Shown: in pieces, positions 46,251 to 56,228 of the stretch
How positions within the stretch are numbered: the stretch's first letter is position 1
Layout: each line of letters opens with the position of its first letter
Assembly: GCA_022791135.1 (NCBI GenBank)
Contig: JAAVYM010000072.1
Coordinates: 1 to 64,000 of the forward strand
Reading direction: 5' to 3'
DNA length: 64,000 nt
From: Oscillibacter sp.
GTDB lineage: Bacteria; Bacillota; Clostridia; Oscillospirales; Oscillospiraceae
Program-made: the position numbers and the translations under genes
The notes under the pieces: generated by a model
Told to the model about the DNA's origin: nothing
The model's database searches: none
Seen by the model: the letters and a program-made list of their open reading frames with translations, nothing else

Positions 46251-48098
46251 ATGACCAAGGATGAACTGAAGGAGAAGGCCAACGACCTGCCCCTCGCCCC
46301 CGGCGTCTATCTGATGATGGACAAGAGCGGCAAGGTCATCTACGTCGGCAAGGCCAAAAAGCTGAAAAACCGGGTCAGCCAATATTTTCAAGACAGCGCT
46401 TCCCACACCGCCAAGACCCGGCAGATGGTCTCCCAGATCGACCACTTCGACACCATCTTCGTCACCAGCGAGTTCGAGGCTCTGGTGCTGGAAAACTCCC
46501 TGATCAAGCGCCATATGCCCCGCTACAACATCCTGCTCAAAGACGACAAGGGCTATCCCTTCGTGCGCCTGTCTAGGGAGACCTACCCCCGGTTCTCCAT
46601 GGTTCACAAATGGGCGAACGACGGGGCGCGGTACTTCGGCCCCTTTGGCGGGCGCTTTGAGACCCGGCAGGCCCTGGACGCGGTCTGCGCCGCCCTCCGC
46701 CTGCCCACGTGCAGCCGGAAGTTCCCCCGGGACATCGGGGCGGAGCGGCCCTGCCTGAACTTCCACATGGGCCGGTGCGACGGCTTCTGCCGCCCGGATA
46801 TGACGGCGGAGGAGTACAACCGCCGCATTCGCCAGGCCTGCCAGATGCTGGAGGGTAAGGCGAAGGAACTGCTGCGGAACATGAGCGGCGAGATGGAGGC
46901 GGAGGCGGAGGCCCTGCGCTTTGAACAGGCGGCGGCCCTCCGGGACCGCATCAACGCCATCAGCGCCCTGAGCAAAAAGCAAACCGTCATCGCCGGACTC
47001 TGCGCCGACACGGACATCTGGGGGCTGTACCGGGGAGCGGGAAAGTGCTGTTACGCCATTTTGCACATGGAGGAGGGGAACCTCGCCGGGCGGGAGACGG
47101 AGCTGTTCACCGCCCCCATGGAGGAGGGGCAGGAGGAGATGCTCTCCGCCCTGACGGCCCAGTACTACCTGCCCCGGGCCATCCTGCCCCATGAAATCCT
47201 TCTCCCCTTCGAGACGGAGGGCTACTGTGAAAACCTCTCGGCAGTCCTGACAAAGCGGGCGGGGCACAAGGTCTGGGTCCACGTCCCTCAGCGGGGGGAG
47301 AAGGAGGAGCTGCGCCGCCTGGCCCAGCGCAACGCCGCCGAGGAGGCCGAGCGGGCCACCACGGCGGAGGAGCGGGTCGCCCACACCCTGGAACTGCTGG
47401 CAAAGATGCTGGACCTGTCCGCCCCGCCCAAGCGGCTGGAGTCCTTCGACATCTCCAACACCGGCGCCAGCGACATTGTGGCCTCAATGGTGGTCTACAG
47501 CGGAACCCGCCCCCTGAAAAGCGCCTACCGCCGCTTCCGCATCAAGGAGCTTCAGGGCCACCCCGACGACTATGCCTCCATGCGGGAGGTCATCCGCCGG
47601 CGGCTCCAGCGAGCGGCGGACGGCGACGAAAAATTTCTCCCCCTGCCGGACGTATTCCTGATCGACGGCGGCGTCACCCACGCCCAGACCGCCCTGTCCG
47701 CCGCCCAGGAGTTCGGGGTAGGCGTGCCCATTTTCGGCATGGTAAAGGATGACCGCCACCGGACCCGCGCCCTGGTGACGCCGGAGGGACGGGAAATCGG
47801 CATCGTGGGAAACCAGGCGGTGTTCTCCCTCATCGGACAGATTCAGGAGGAGACCCATCGCTTCGCCATCACCTATCACCACGAGAGCCACACCAAAACC
47901 GCCACACGCTCCGCCCTGGATGGCATCCCCGGCGTGGGGCCGAAGCGGCGGGAGGAGCTGCGCAAGCGCTTCGGGACCATCAAGGCCATCCGGGAGGCGG
48001 AGGTGGAGACCCTGGCGGAGGTCCTACCTCTCCCTGCAGCCCAGGCGGTCTGGCGGCATTTTCACCCGCCGGAGACGCCTCCTTCGGACCATTCTTGA
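46251..48098 (+). CDS. uvrC: Excinuclease ABC subunit C
   Basis: LPLAPGVYLMMDKSGKVIYVGKAKKLKNRVSQYF; FDISNTGASDIVASMVV; C-terminal HhH. Confidence 0.97.
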   Translation: MTKDELKEKANDLPLAPGVYLMMDKSGKVIYVGKAKKLKNRVSQYFQDSASHTAKTRQMVSQIDHFDTIFVTSEFEALVLENSLIKRHMPRYNILLKDDKGYPFVRLSRETYPRFSMVHKWANDGARYFGPFGGRFETRQALDAVCAALRLPTCSRKFPRDIGAERPCLNFHMGRCDGFCRPDMTAEEYNRRIRQACQMLEGKAKELLRNMSGEMEAEAEALRFEQAAALRDRINAISALSKKQTVIAGLCADTDIWGLYRGAGKCCYAILHMEEGNLAGRETELFTAPMEEGQEEMLSALTAQYYLPRAILPHEILLPFETEGYCENLSAVLTKRAGHKVWVHVPQRGEKEELRRLAQRNAAEEAERATTAEERVAHTLELLAKMLDLSAPPKRLESFDISNTGASDIVASMVVYSGTRPLKSAYRRFRIKELQGHPDDYASMREVIRRRLQRAADGDEKFLPLPDVFLIDGGVTHAQTALSAAQEFGVGVPIFGMVKDDRHRTRALVTPEGREIGIVGNQAVFSLIGQIQEETHRFAITYHHESHTKTATRSALDGIPGVGPKRREELRKRFGTIKAIREAEVETLAEVLPLPAAQAVWRHFHPPETPPSDHS

Positions 48099-48157
48099 AC
48101 AAACGCACCCGGAAGCCATGCTTCCGAGTGCGTTGTCCTGTTTGCCGGGGCGGCGGC

Positions 48158-48796
48158 TCAGGCCCTGCGGCCCTTGTTCTCCAGCATGGCGGCATAGGCC
48201 TCGGAAATTCCCGGCCAGTCCACCTTCCGCCACCAAGCGTCAAAATAGTCCCCCCGTCGGTTCTGGTAATCCAGGTAATAGGCATGCTCCCACACGTCGC
48301 ACAGCAGCAGCGGCGTCAGGGGCAGGGGCGTATCCTGGTTGGGGGTTTTCACCACGGACAGCCGCCCGTCGCCATCGCTGACCAGCCAGGACCAGCCGGA
48401 GCCAAACTGCCCCAGCGCCGCGTTTTTCATGGCGGCCTTCAGGCCGTCCAGGTCTCCAAAGCCCCGGTTTATGGCGGACTCCAGCGCCCCGGAGGGGGAG
48501 GCCGCCGGCCCGGGAGCCATGGTTTTGAAATAGAGGTCGTGGTTATAGACGCCCCCGGCATTGTTTCGCACGCCCTGGCGGATGTCCTCCGGAAGGGAGG
48601 GCCACTCCTGAATCAGCCGCTCCAGAGGCCAGTCCTGGGCGGCGGGGTGCTTTTCGAGAAGCTTGTTCAAATTGTCGATATACGTGGAAAAATGCTTGTC
48701 GTGGTGAAAGTGCAGCGTCCGCTCCCCGATCTCCGGCAGGAGGGCGTCATAACCGTAGGGCAAGGGCGGCAGCGTAAAGGGGTACTGACTTTCCAT
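48158..48796 (-). CDS. Fe/Mn superoxide dismutase
   Basis: HFHHDKHFSTYIDNLNKLL; GQFGSGWSWLV; CDVWEHAYYLDYQNRRGDYF. Confidence 0.95.
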   Translation of the reverse strand: MESQYPFTLPPLPYGYDALLPEIGERTLHFHHDKHFSTYIDNLNKLLEKHPAAQDWPLERLIQEWPSLPEDIRQGVRNNAGGVYNHDLYFKTMAPGPAASPSGALESAINRGFGDLDGLKAAMKNAALGQFGSGWSWLVSDGDGRLSVVKTPNQDTPLPLTPLLLCDVWEHAYYLDYQNRRGDYFDAWWRKVDWPGISEAYAAMLENKGRRA

Positions 48797-48959
48797 AAAG
48801 GACTCCTTTCTTGTTCATGGCTACCTATAGTATATGTTGACAGCGGGAATCCCATACAGGAAGAAAATTTTGTCGAAATTTTTCGTAATTTGGAAACAAT
48901 TGCACCCCTCCGAGCGTCTATAATGGAAAGAGACTGATACTAGGAGAAAAAAGAACGCC

Positions 48960-49856
48960 ATGAAGCAATTTGTCTGGATGCTCTGCGGCATTTTTCTCTC
49001 CGGGCTGCTGCTGGGAACCCTCAGCGCTTGCGGGACGAATCAAGTCAGCACGTGCATCATCACCACGACAAACCCTTTCGCCGCCAGAGCGGCCCCCGGG
49101 CCAGAGGAAGCGGAAACTCCGGCGGAGGCCCTTTCGGAGGATACGGCCCGGCGGCTGGCCTACGGCAAGGCGCTGTGGGACCTGTACCAGCTGTGCCTTC
49201 TCCCCAGCGGGGAAGAGCTGGAGCGCGCCACGGACCTAGGCCCCGCCGGGGGAAATCAATTCGCCATTGCCGACGTGAACGGAGACGGGGAGGAGGAGCT
49301 TATCGTCCTTTGGACCAGGGCTTGCATGGCCGGGATGCAGGGGTTGGTTTATGGCTATGACAGTGGAGAACTGCGGCTGGAACTCTCCGAATTTCCCGAC
49401 CTGACTTTCTATGCCAGCGGGGCCGTTCAAGCGGGCTGGTCCCACAACCAGGGGTGGGCCGGGCGCTTCTGGCCCTATGCCCTCTATCAATACAGCCCGG
49501 AGCGCGGCGTCTATGAGCAGATTGGCGACGTAGATGCCTGGGACCTCTCCTGCACCGAGGGGGATGAGGTTTTGACCGCCGCCTTCCCCAGGGAGGCGGA
49601 CGCCGACGGGGATGGGCTGGTCTACTACCTCCTCTCCGGCGAGTGGTACAACAACCCCCACTTCTCCGAGGATGGAAGCTTCTCCCAAATTTGGGGGGCC
49701 GATCCCGTCGACGGGGCAGCCCTGGAGGACTGGCTGAACCGCTACACCGGCGGGGCGGAGCCGCTGGACATCCCCTTCCAGGATCTGACGGAAGAAACCA
49801 TTGCCGTTCTGGGCTGCCCCAAGCCGGAGGTGGAATACCCGGAGCCACTGGGATAG
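48960..49856 (+). CDS. Putative lipoprotein of unknown function
   Basis: Signal peptide with lipobox LSAC; EF-like ADVNGDGEEELIVLW. Confidence 0.65.
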   Translation: MKQFVWMLCGIFLSGLLLGTLSACGTNQVSTCIITTTNPFAARAAPGPEEAETPAEALSEDTARRLAYGKALWDLYQLCLLPSGEELERATDLGPAGGNQFAIADVNGDGEEELIVLWTRACMAGMQGLVYGYDSGELRLELSEFPDLTFYASGAVQAGWSHNQGWAGRFWPYALYQYSPERGVYEQIGDVDAWDLSCTEGDEVLTAAFPREADADGDGLVYYLLSGEWYNNPHFSEDGSFSQIWGADPVDGAALEDWLNRYTGGAEPLDIPFQDLTEETIAVLGCPKPEVEYPEPLG

Positions 49857-49938
49857 GGGCTGTCTGCTTTGGAAAACAGTGGCTATAGGTTTTATCACAA
49901 AACAATGAATCATGAATAATAAATATGGAGGAACATTT

Positions 49939-50895
49939 ATGAAGCGGCTCTTTATTGCACTTTTGACCCTGGCGGTCCTGTCCGCCGCTTTGTGCCTTAA
50001 CGCCTCTGCGGTCCAGACAAATCAGCCCGCTCCCACCCGGGTTTGGGGAAAAGTCACCCCCTGGGACGGGGAGGGCCTGTTCCTGAAAAACAGCAACCCG
50101 GACGACCCCATGAACGAAGTGGTGGTCCATGTGGGGGATGCGCCGGTGGTGGACGCTGCCACGGGGCTGCCCCTGGACCTGGCAAAGGTAAAGGAGGGGG
50201 ACACCCTCTACGCCTGGATCGGCCCTGCCGCCACTATGAGCCTGCCGCCCCATGTCTTTGCCGAGGTCGTGGTGGGGAATCTTCCCGCGGACATGGCCGC
50301 GCCGGAGTACTACGTGCTGCACAGCGCCGGATGGACCGACCCGGCGGGCGGCGATGAGATCGTCTTCAGCGTGCAAAACGAGACTGCCCTGGACCTGGCC
50401 ATCTCCCTGGACGCGGAGGTCACGCCCTGGCTGACCCGGCAGATTATTCGGCTCCAGGACATCCAGCCCGGCTCTCAAATCCTGGTCTGGCAGAACGGGG
50501 AGGGCGTGGTGACCAAAGTCCTGGTGTTTCCCTACGCCTACCAGGGCTTTGCCTCCTGGAGCACCACTGCCATGGGTGTGGTGAACGGCGAGACGGTCCA
50601 GACCCCCGGTAAAGTCCTTCCGGGCGAGGGAGATGAGAAGACCAACCTTCTCCCCCTTCGGGCCATGGCGGAGGCCGCCGGGTATGACGTCCGCTGGGAC
50701 AAGGACCTGGGGGCTGTGGTCAGCCTGAGCGGCCAGACGGTCTTCTCCGTAAAGCCCGGGAGCGAGATCCTTCAAACGCCGGAGGGCGAGATGAGCATTG
50801 CCGCGCCCTGCCTGCTGGAGGGCGGCGTAACCTACCTTCGGGCGCAGGATCTCTGCCGCGCCCTGAATCTCTTCTTTGTCAGCGATTTTGCGTAA
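49939..50895 (+). CDS. Secreted protein with copper amine oxidase-like N-terminal domain
   Basis: Signal peptide; NLLPLRAMAEAAGYDVRWDKDLGAVVSLSGQTVFSVKPGS. Confidence 0.7.
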   Translation: MKRLFIALLTLAVLSAALCLNASAVQTNQPAPTRVWGKVTPWDGEGLFLKNSNPDDPMNEVVVHVGDAPVVDAATGLPLDLAKVKEGDTLYAWIGPAATMSLPPHVFAEVVVGNLPADMAAPEYYVLHSAGWTDPAGGDEIVFSVQNETALDLAISLDAEVTPWLTRQIIRLQDIQPGSQILVWQNGEGVVTKVLVFPYAYQGFASWSTTAMGVVNGETVQTPGKVLPGEGDEKTNLLPLRAMAEAAGYDVRWDKDLGAVVSLSGQTVFSVKPGSEILQTPEGEMSIAAPCLLEGGVTYLRAQDLCRALNLFFVSDFA

Positions 50896-50937
50896 TTTGT
50901 CGAAGCTTGGGGAATCCTATCCCTGAGGTGAGGAAAA

Positions 50938-51120
50938 ATGTTGCGAATGCCCCTGGGTATGGACCTGCCCCTGGGATTGGGCCTAGCCATGGCCCGTAGG
51001 CCCGAGGCCATGGCACGCTTCGCCGCCTTGCCGGAGGCGGAGCGGAAGGCCATGGCGGACCGGGCCAGGAATGCCCGCACAAAGCAGGAAATACAAGAAT
51101 GCGTGGATTCCCTTTTTTGA
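50938..51120 (+). CDS. Small protein of unknown function
   Basis: 60-aa MLRMPLGMDLPLGLGLAMARRPEAMARFAALPEAERKAMADRARNARTKQEIQECVDSLF; upstream gaggtgagg. Confidence 0.5.
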   Translation: MLRMPLGMDLPLGLGLAMARRPEAMARFAALPEAERKAMADRARNARTKQEIQECVDSLF

Positions 51121-51245
51121 AAAGCCATGGAAAGGCCCCCTTGTTTCCACCCTGGCGGACAGCCGGGAAAAGCGCCGGCAGCGGAAAGCACATCCGCTGC
51201 CGGCGCTTCTTATGGACCCTGTCAGAACTGTCCAGGCGATAGCGT

Positions 51246-53348
51246 TCAGGAGAATAGAAGATGGAATTTCGCCCCTGGATTCCCGGCAAAGGCAATCAGG
51301 TCCCCCGCCTCCAGCTTGACGGAGGTATCTTTCCCCAGCACGGAGGAAGCCGAGACCACGCCGGTGCTGCGGAAAACCCAGAAGCCCGCCTCCTCCGGAA
51401 GCCGGACTGTCATAATTTTCCCCGCGTCTTGCTCTCCCACGCGGTACCAGCGGGCATAGCCGTCGGGCTGGATGGTACACAATGCAGCGTTCTCTTTCCC
51501 CGTGGAGAGGGTGGGCACGCCCCGGACATCCATACTCACACTGCCGTTGGACTGGTACATCCACAAAACGCCCCTCTCATCCCGCTTAAACTCCAGGTCG
51601 TAGCCGTCCCGGCCCATGCTGCCGGGAACCTGGATGATGTAGCGGGCGTGGTTTTCATCCACAATCTCCAAAGAGGCGGTGTAGCCCGGGGCGCTCTCCA
51701 GGCCGGTGGCCTGTAGCAGCACTTCAGCGGCGAAGGACGCCGCCAGGGTGGGGTAAACCTGGGAACTGTAGCGCTCGTTCATGGGCACGAGCACCGTTTC
51801 GCTCATCCGTTTATACCAAAGCTCCGCAAGCTCCTGGGAGATTTCCCGCTCCGGCAGCCTCTGGGCAACATAGCTGCATCCGGGGAGTCCCCCCAGTCCA
51901 GGAACGTCCGTAAAGGTCCGCTGCTTGAGGTACACCCGCCCGTTGTCCTCCTCCACCAGGTACAGCGCTATGGTGTTCTGCTCATCCCGGAACGACCCGT
52001 CGCTGTAGTACGTGAAGGTCTGATCCGCCGCGCCGGGCATGTTCAGGTAGTGCATGGTCAGCTTGCCGTCTTCCGTCACGCGGATCTGGTAGGTGTAGAG
52101 GGAGCCGTAGTAGCCCGAGAGGGCGGTCAGCTCCCCGGGCATGGCGGCAGGTTGGGCCTCCGGGAGCTGCAGGGGGCTTTGATCCACCGTCACCCCCTTG
52201 GCCTCCAGCGCCGCAATAAGCAACTGAGACGCGGCCATCTCGTTGTAGGTGGACACGCCGCCGGAGCTGACCACCGCCGCCGCCATCTGATGCTCCGGCA
52301 GGACCACCAGTCCGGCGTGGTAAAACAGAGTGTCGCCGCCCTTGACCAGGGCAGTGATGCCGCTTTGGGAGAAGGGATACCACTCCACGCTGTCCCAGCC
52401 CAGGCCGTAGGCCAATGCGTCCGGCCCGCCCTCCGGCCAGAGGCCCTTGGCGTATTCCGGCGCGGCCATGGCATCCAGAGATGCCTTTTTGAGCAGGGTC
52501 TCACCGGTCAGCGTCCCACCGAAACGGGCCAAATCCTCCGCCGTGGCGAACATGCCTCCCGTACCCACGATTCCCAGACACTCCACCGGCGTGGGCGTTG
52601 AGTCCTCCCCCTGGTAGGTCGGGACAACTCCCTCTGCCGCCGCGGCTCCGCTGACGATTTCCTCCGGGAAGTAGGTCTTCTCCAGCCCGGCGGGCTTCAG
52701 GACACGGGCGCGGAGGTAATCCGGAAAGTCCATGCCGGACACCGCCTCCACCACCAGCTGGGCCAGGGTGAAGCCGTCGTTGCAGTAGACGCTGTACGCG
52801 CCGGGGTCCGCCTTGAGCCGCTGCGGGGCCAGGCGCTCCAGCAGGCTGTCCACAGCAACCGTGCTGGCGTCGTCAAAAAGCAGGGCGCTGCCCATGCTGG
52901 ACCCCATCAGGCCCGAGGAGTGGTTCAGCAGCATGCGGACGGTGATGTCCCGATACCGGGGATCCGCCATTTTGAACGCCGGAAGGTACGCGGTAACCGG
53001 CTTGTCAAGCTCCAGCTTTCCCTGCTCCGCCAGCTGCATCACCGCTACGGTGGTGTAAATCTTGCTGACGGAGCCAATGCCGTAGATGGTATGGTCTCCG
53101 GCGGCGCTCCTCTCCAACCCGGCCAAATGCCCGGCATCCGGGTCCTCCCGGGGGCCGCCCCGCCGGCCGCTCTCCACGATCGTTCCATCCTGCCACACCG
53201 CCCAGGCCAGCTGGCTTGCCTGGCCGTAGCTAAGGGCCGCGTCCGCCGGAGGCAGAGCCGCCTCCGCCGCCAGGGCCGGGACCGTCAAGGTCAGGCTCAG
53301 TGCCAGCGCCAGCAACAACGCACTCAATTTTTTCAACGGATACATCAT
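51246..53348 (-). CDS. Secreted serine beta-lactamase-fold hydrolase
   Basis: Signal peptide MMYPLKKLSALLLALALSLTLTVPALA; SVSK motif in GIGSVSKIYTTVAVMQLAEQGKL; YCNDG. Confidence 0.88.
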   Translation of the reverse strand: MMYPLKKLSALLLALALSLTLTVPALAAEAALPPADAALSYGQASQLAWAVWQDGTIVESGRRGGPREDPDAGHLAGLERSAAGDHTIYGIGSVSKIYTTVAVMQLAEQGKLELDKPVTAYLPAFKMADPRYRDITVRMLLNHSSGLMGSSMGSALLFDDASTVAVDSLLERLAPQRLKADPGAYSVYCNDGFTLAQLVVEAVSGMDFPDYLRARVLKPAGLEKTYFPEEIVSGAAAAEGVVPTYQGEDSTPTPVECLGIVGTGGMFATAEDLARFGGTLTGETLLKKASLDAMAAPEYAKGLWPEGGPDALAYGLGWDSVEWYPFSQSGITALVKGGDTLFYHAGLVVLPEHQMAAAVVSSGGVSTYNEMAASQLLIAALEAKGVTVDQSPLQLPEAQPAAMPGELTALSGYYGSLYTYQIRVTEDGKLTMHYLNMPGAADQTFTYYSDGSFRDEQNTIALYLVEEDNGRVYLKQRTFTDVPGLGGLPGCSYVAQRLPEREISQELAELWYKRMSETVLVPMNERYSSQVYPTLAASFAAEVLLQATGLESAPGYTASLEIVDENHARYIIQVPGSMGRDGYDLEFKRDERGVLWMYQSNGSVSMDVRGVPTLSTGKENAALCTIQPDGYARWYRVGEQDAGKIMTVRLPEEAGFWVFRSTGVVSASSVLGKDTSVKLEAGDLIAFAGNPGAKFHLLFS

Positions 53349-53828
53349 TTTTCCATTCCTTTCCTGCCTCAATGCAGCTCCCGCCGGGACGCCTTTACAT
53401 AGTCAAGGTATTTGAAAATCGGGCGTCGGTTTTCAAGGCGGGCAAGCCCGCCAGCCCACAAAATGAGCTGTGCTGTGCCTATGAAGTCCGCCGCGGGCCG
53501 CTTTGTAGCCCCTGCGGCAATCGCCGGGGCTTCCTCCCCAACAGGCGTCCGGACTCCGCTCCATCCAACTGGTTTTCTGCCGCCGGCAGCCTTCCCCTTT
53601 GCCGCGCTGACTCCCGAAGGCAATGATAGAGTATACCTTCCACCTGATGGAAGGTCAAGAGAAAATATGTAAATTTTTCAACTCTTCGCCTATGAATTCA
53701 ATTCAACGAAACATGCAGCTTTTGCCGCTCCACGCATCTTGAAGGGCAACTTTGCAAAATTCCCCTTGTAAAAAGGCAAGAGATGGTGTATGATAATGAC
53801 AATTTCGGAAAATTAGGAGGAAGCCGTT

Positions 53829-54014
53829 ATGAGCAAAACCGCAAGCATGGTCATGAAGATCATCGGCGCCAGTTTGGCCTTCGCCGCATTTGTCTGTTTG
53901 CTGATCGGCGGGTGGCACGATCTCAGCGTCGGCTGCTGCGGCATAAAAAACCGTCTGAAGCAGAGATTCAGCTCCGAATATGACGACTACGCCGACGAAG
54001 AACTCTACGAATAA
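53829..54014 (+). CDS. Small single-TM protein of unknown function
   Basis: 61-aa MSKTASMVMKIIGASLAFAAFVCLLIGGWHDLSVGCCGIKNRLKQRFSSEYDDYADEELYE; RBS taggagg. Confidence 0.65.
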   Translation: MSKTASMVMKIIGASLAFAAFVCLLIGGWHDLSVGCCGIKNRLKQRFSSEYDDYADEELYE

Positions 54015-54021
54015 ACCGCTT

Positions 54022-54100
54022 AGAAATTCCCCTGGCCGTCGCGCTTTCCGTCCCTCTCCCGGGTGGAAAGCTCCGCCGGACGGGGAATTTTCTTTCCCTC
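54022..54100 (+). repeat. Structured repeat, copy C
   Basis: GAAATTCCCCTGGCCG...GGAAAGCTCCGCCGGACGGGGAATTTTCTTTCCC, homologous to copies A and B. Confidence 0.65.
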
Positions 54101-54157
54101 TGTGCCCCGCAGATAGGATGGCGCTCCAGAAACTTTTCCCGAAAGCGCAAAATTTGG

Positions 54158-54186
54158 TTGACAACGGGCAGGTTTTCCGGTAAGAT
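54158..54186 (+). promoter_or_regulatory. Promoter of the pyr operon
   Basis: TTGACA-17 bp-TAAGAT about 33 bp upstream of the pyrC ATG. Confidence 0.8.
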
Positions 54187-54219
54187 AGCTCTTTGAGAAA
54201 ATCGGAGAGGAGAACGTCT

Positions 54220-55494
54220 ATGCGTCTGCTGCTGACCGGCGGGTCCGTCTTTCGCGACGGGGGCTTCCAGCCTCTGGATATCGCCATTTCCCAGGGTCGT
54301 ATTGTTTCCGTTTCCCCCAGCCTTCCCCGCGACGGCGCCCGCGTCCTTGAATTGAATCATTTGACCATTGTTCCAGGCTTCGTAGATGTGCACGTCCATC
54401 TTCGCCAGCCTGGTTTTTCTTATAAGGAGACCGTTGCCTCCGGCAGCGCCGCCGCCGCCGCGGGGGGATATACCGCAGTCTGCGCCATGCCCAACCTGGA
54501 CCCCGTGCCGGACAGCCCGGAGCACCTGCAAATCGAGCTGGACGCCATCCGCCGGGACGCCGCCGTCCATGTCTACCCCTACGGGGCCATTACCCGGGGC
54601 GAGCGGGGCGTCGAGCTGGCAGACCTGGAGGGGCTGGCCCCCCATGTTCCCGGCTTTTCCGATGACGGCAGGGGCGTACAGTCCCGGGAGCAGATGCGCC
54701 GGGCCATGGAACGGGCCAGGGCGCTGGACAAGCCCATTGTGGCCCACTGCGAGGACGAACTCCTGCTGGCCAAGGGCTGGTGCGTCCACGGCGGGACCTA
54801 CGCTCAGGCTCACGGCCTGACGGGCAACGACCCCGCCAGCGAGTGGCGGCAGGTGGAGCGGGACATCGCGCTGGTGCGGGAAACCGGATGCCGCTATCAC
54901 GTCTGCCACGTCTCCACCAAGGAGAGCGTGTCCCTTATCCGCGCCGCCAAGGCGGAGGGTCTTCCCGTCACCTGCGAGACCGCCCCCCATTACCTGGTCC
55001 TGTGCGACACGGACCTCCAGGATGACGGGCGCTTTAAAATGAATCCCCCTATCCGCTCCGCCGGGGACCGGGACGCGCTGGTGGAGGGGCTGCTGGACGG
55101 AACGGTAGAGTGTATCGCCACCGACCACGCCCCCCATTCGGCGGAGGAAAAGGCCCAGGGCCTTCGGGGAAGCCTCAACGGCGTGGTGGGCCTGGAGTGC
55201 GCCTTTCCGGTGCTGTACACGGAGCTGGTGAAAATGGGGATGGTCCCGCTGAACACGCTGCTGCGCGCCTTGTGCGTAAATCCTCGCCGGATATTCGGCC
55301 TGCCAGGAGGGACCATCGCCCCGGGCCAGCCCGCCGATTTGACGGTGCTGGACCTGAACCGCCCCGGCGTGGTGGATCCGGAGCGCTTCCGCTCCCTGGG
55401 CCGGGCCACGCCATTCGCCGGATGGAAGGTGGACGCCGCCGTCGCCATGACTCTGTGCGAAGGCAATCTTGTGTATCGGGAGGACCAGGCATGA
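54220..55494 (+). CDS. pyrC: Dihydroorotase
   Basis: VDVHVHLRQPGFSYKE; CETAPHYL; ATDHAPHSAEEK. Confidence 0.95.
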   Translation: MRLLLTGGSVFRDGGFQPLDIAISQGRIVSVSPSLPRDGARVLELNHLTIVPGFVDVHVHLRQPGFSYKETVASGSAAAAAGGYTAVCAMPNLDPVPDSPEHLQIELDAIRRDAAVHVYPYGAITRGERGVELADLEGLAPHVPGFSDDGRGVQSREQMRRAMERARALDKPIVAHCEDELLLAKGWCVHGGTYAQAHGLTGNDPASEWRQVERDIALVRETGCRYHVCHVSTKESVSLIRAAKAEGLPVTCETAPHYLVLCDTDLQDDGRFKMNPPIRSAGDRDALVEGLLDGTVECIATDHAPHSAEEKAQGLRGSLNGVVGLECAFPVLYTELVKMGMVPLNTLLRALCVNPRRIFGLPGGTIAPGQPADLTVLDLNRPGVVDPERFRSLGRATPFAGWKVDAAVAMTLCEGNLVYREDQA

Positions 55495-56228
55495 ACAAAG
55501 GCATCATGACGCTGGCGAAGGCCCGGCAATTGACCGGGGACGTATGGGAGCTGCTCCTCACCGGGGACACTTCCGCCATCACCGCTCCGGGCCAGTTCGT
55601 GAATCTCCAGCTGCCGGAAAAATTTCTCCGCCGCCCCATCTCCGTGTGCGACTGGACGGAGGGCAGCCTGACCCTGCTGGTGAAGGAGGCGGGGCCGGGC
55701 ACAAGGGAGCTGGTCCGCCTCCCCGCCGGGACGGAGCTGGACGTGCTCTCAGGCCTTGGAAACGGCTTTGACCCCGCCCAGGCAGGGGGGGGCGCGGTGC
55801 TGGTGGGCGGCGGCATCGGCGCCGCCCCCCTCTACGGCCTGGCCAAGCGCATGGCCGAGCAGGGCCGCTGCCCCACGGCGGTCCTGGGCTTTCGCACAAG
55901 GGCGGACGCCTTTTACCTGGAGGAGTTTGCCGCCCTGGGCGCAAAGGTCCTCCCCGCCACCGAGGACGGAAGCCTGGGCGTCCGGGGCTTTGTCACCGAT
56001 GTACTGAAGGAACTCTCCGAATGCCGCTGCGTCCTGGCCTGCGGCCCCACGCCCATGCTGCGGGCCGTCCACGCCCTGCCCCAGCTTTGCGGCGGGCAGT
56101 TCAGCTTCGAGGCCCGGATGGCCTGCGGCTTCGGGGCCTGCGTGGGCTGCACCATCCAGACAAAGAACGGCCCACGCCGGGTCTGCAAGGACGGCCCCGT
56201 GTTCCAAAAGGAGGAGATCGTATGGTAG
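55491..56228 (+). CDS. pyrK: Dihydroorotate dehydrogenase electron-transfer subunit
   Basis: VLVGGGIGAAPLYGLAKRM; CGFGACVGCTIQT...RVCKDGPVF. Confidence 0.93.
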   Translation: MNKGIMTLAKARQLTGDVWELLLTGDTSAITAPGQFVNLQLPEKFLRRPISVCDWTEGSLTLLVKEAGPGTRELVRLPAGTELDVLSGLGNGFDPAQAGGGAVLVGGGIGAAPLYGLAKRMAEQGRCPTAVLGFRTRADAFYLEEFAALGAKVLPATEDGSLGVRGFVTDVLKELSECRCVLACGPTPMLRAVHALPQLCGGQFSFEARMACGFGACVGCTIQTKNGPRRVCKDGPVFQKEEIVW

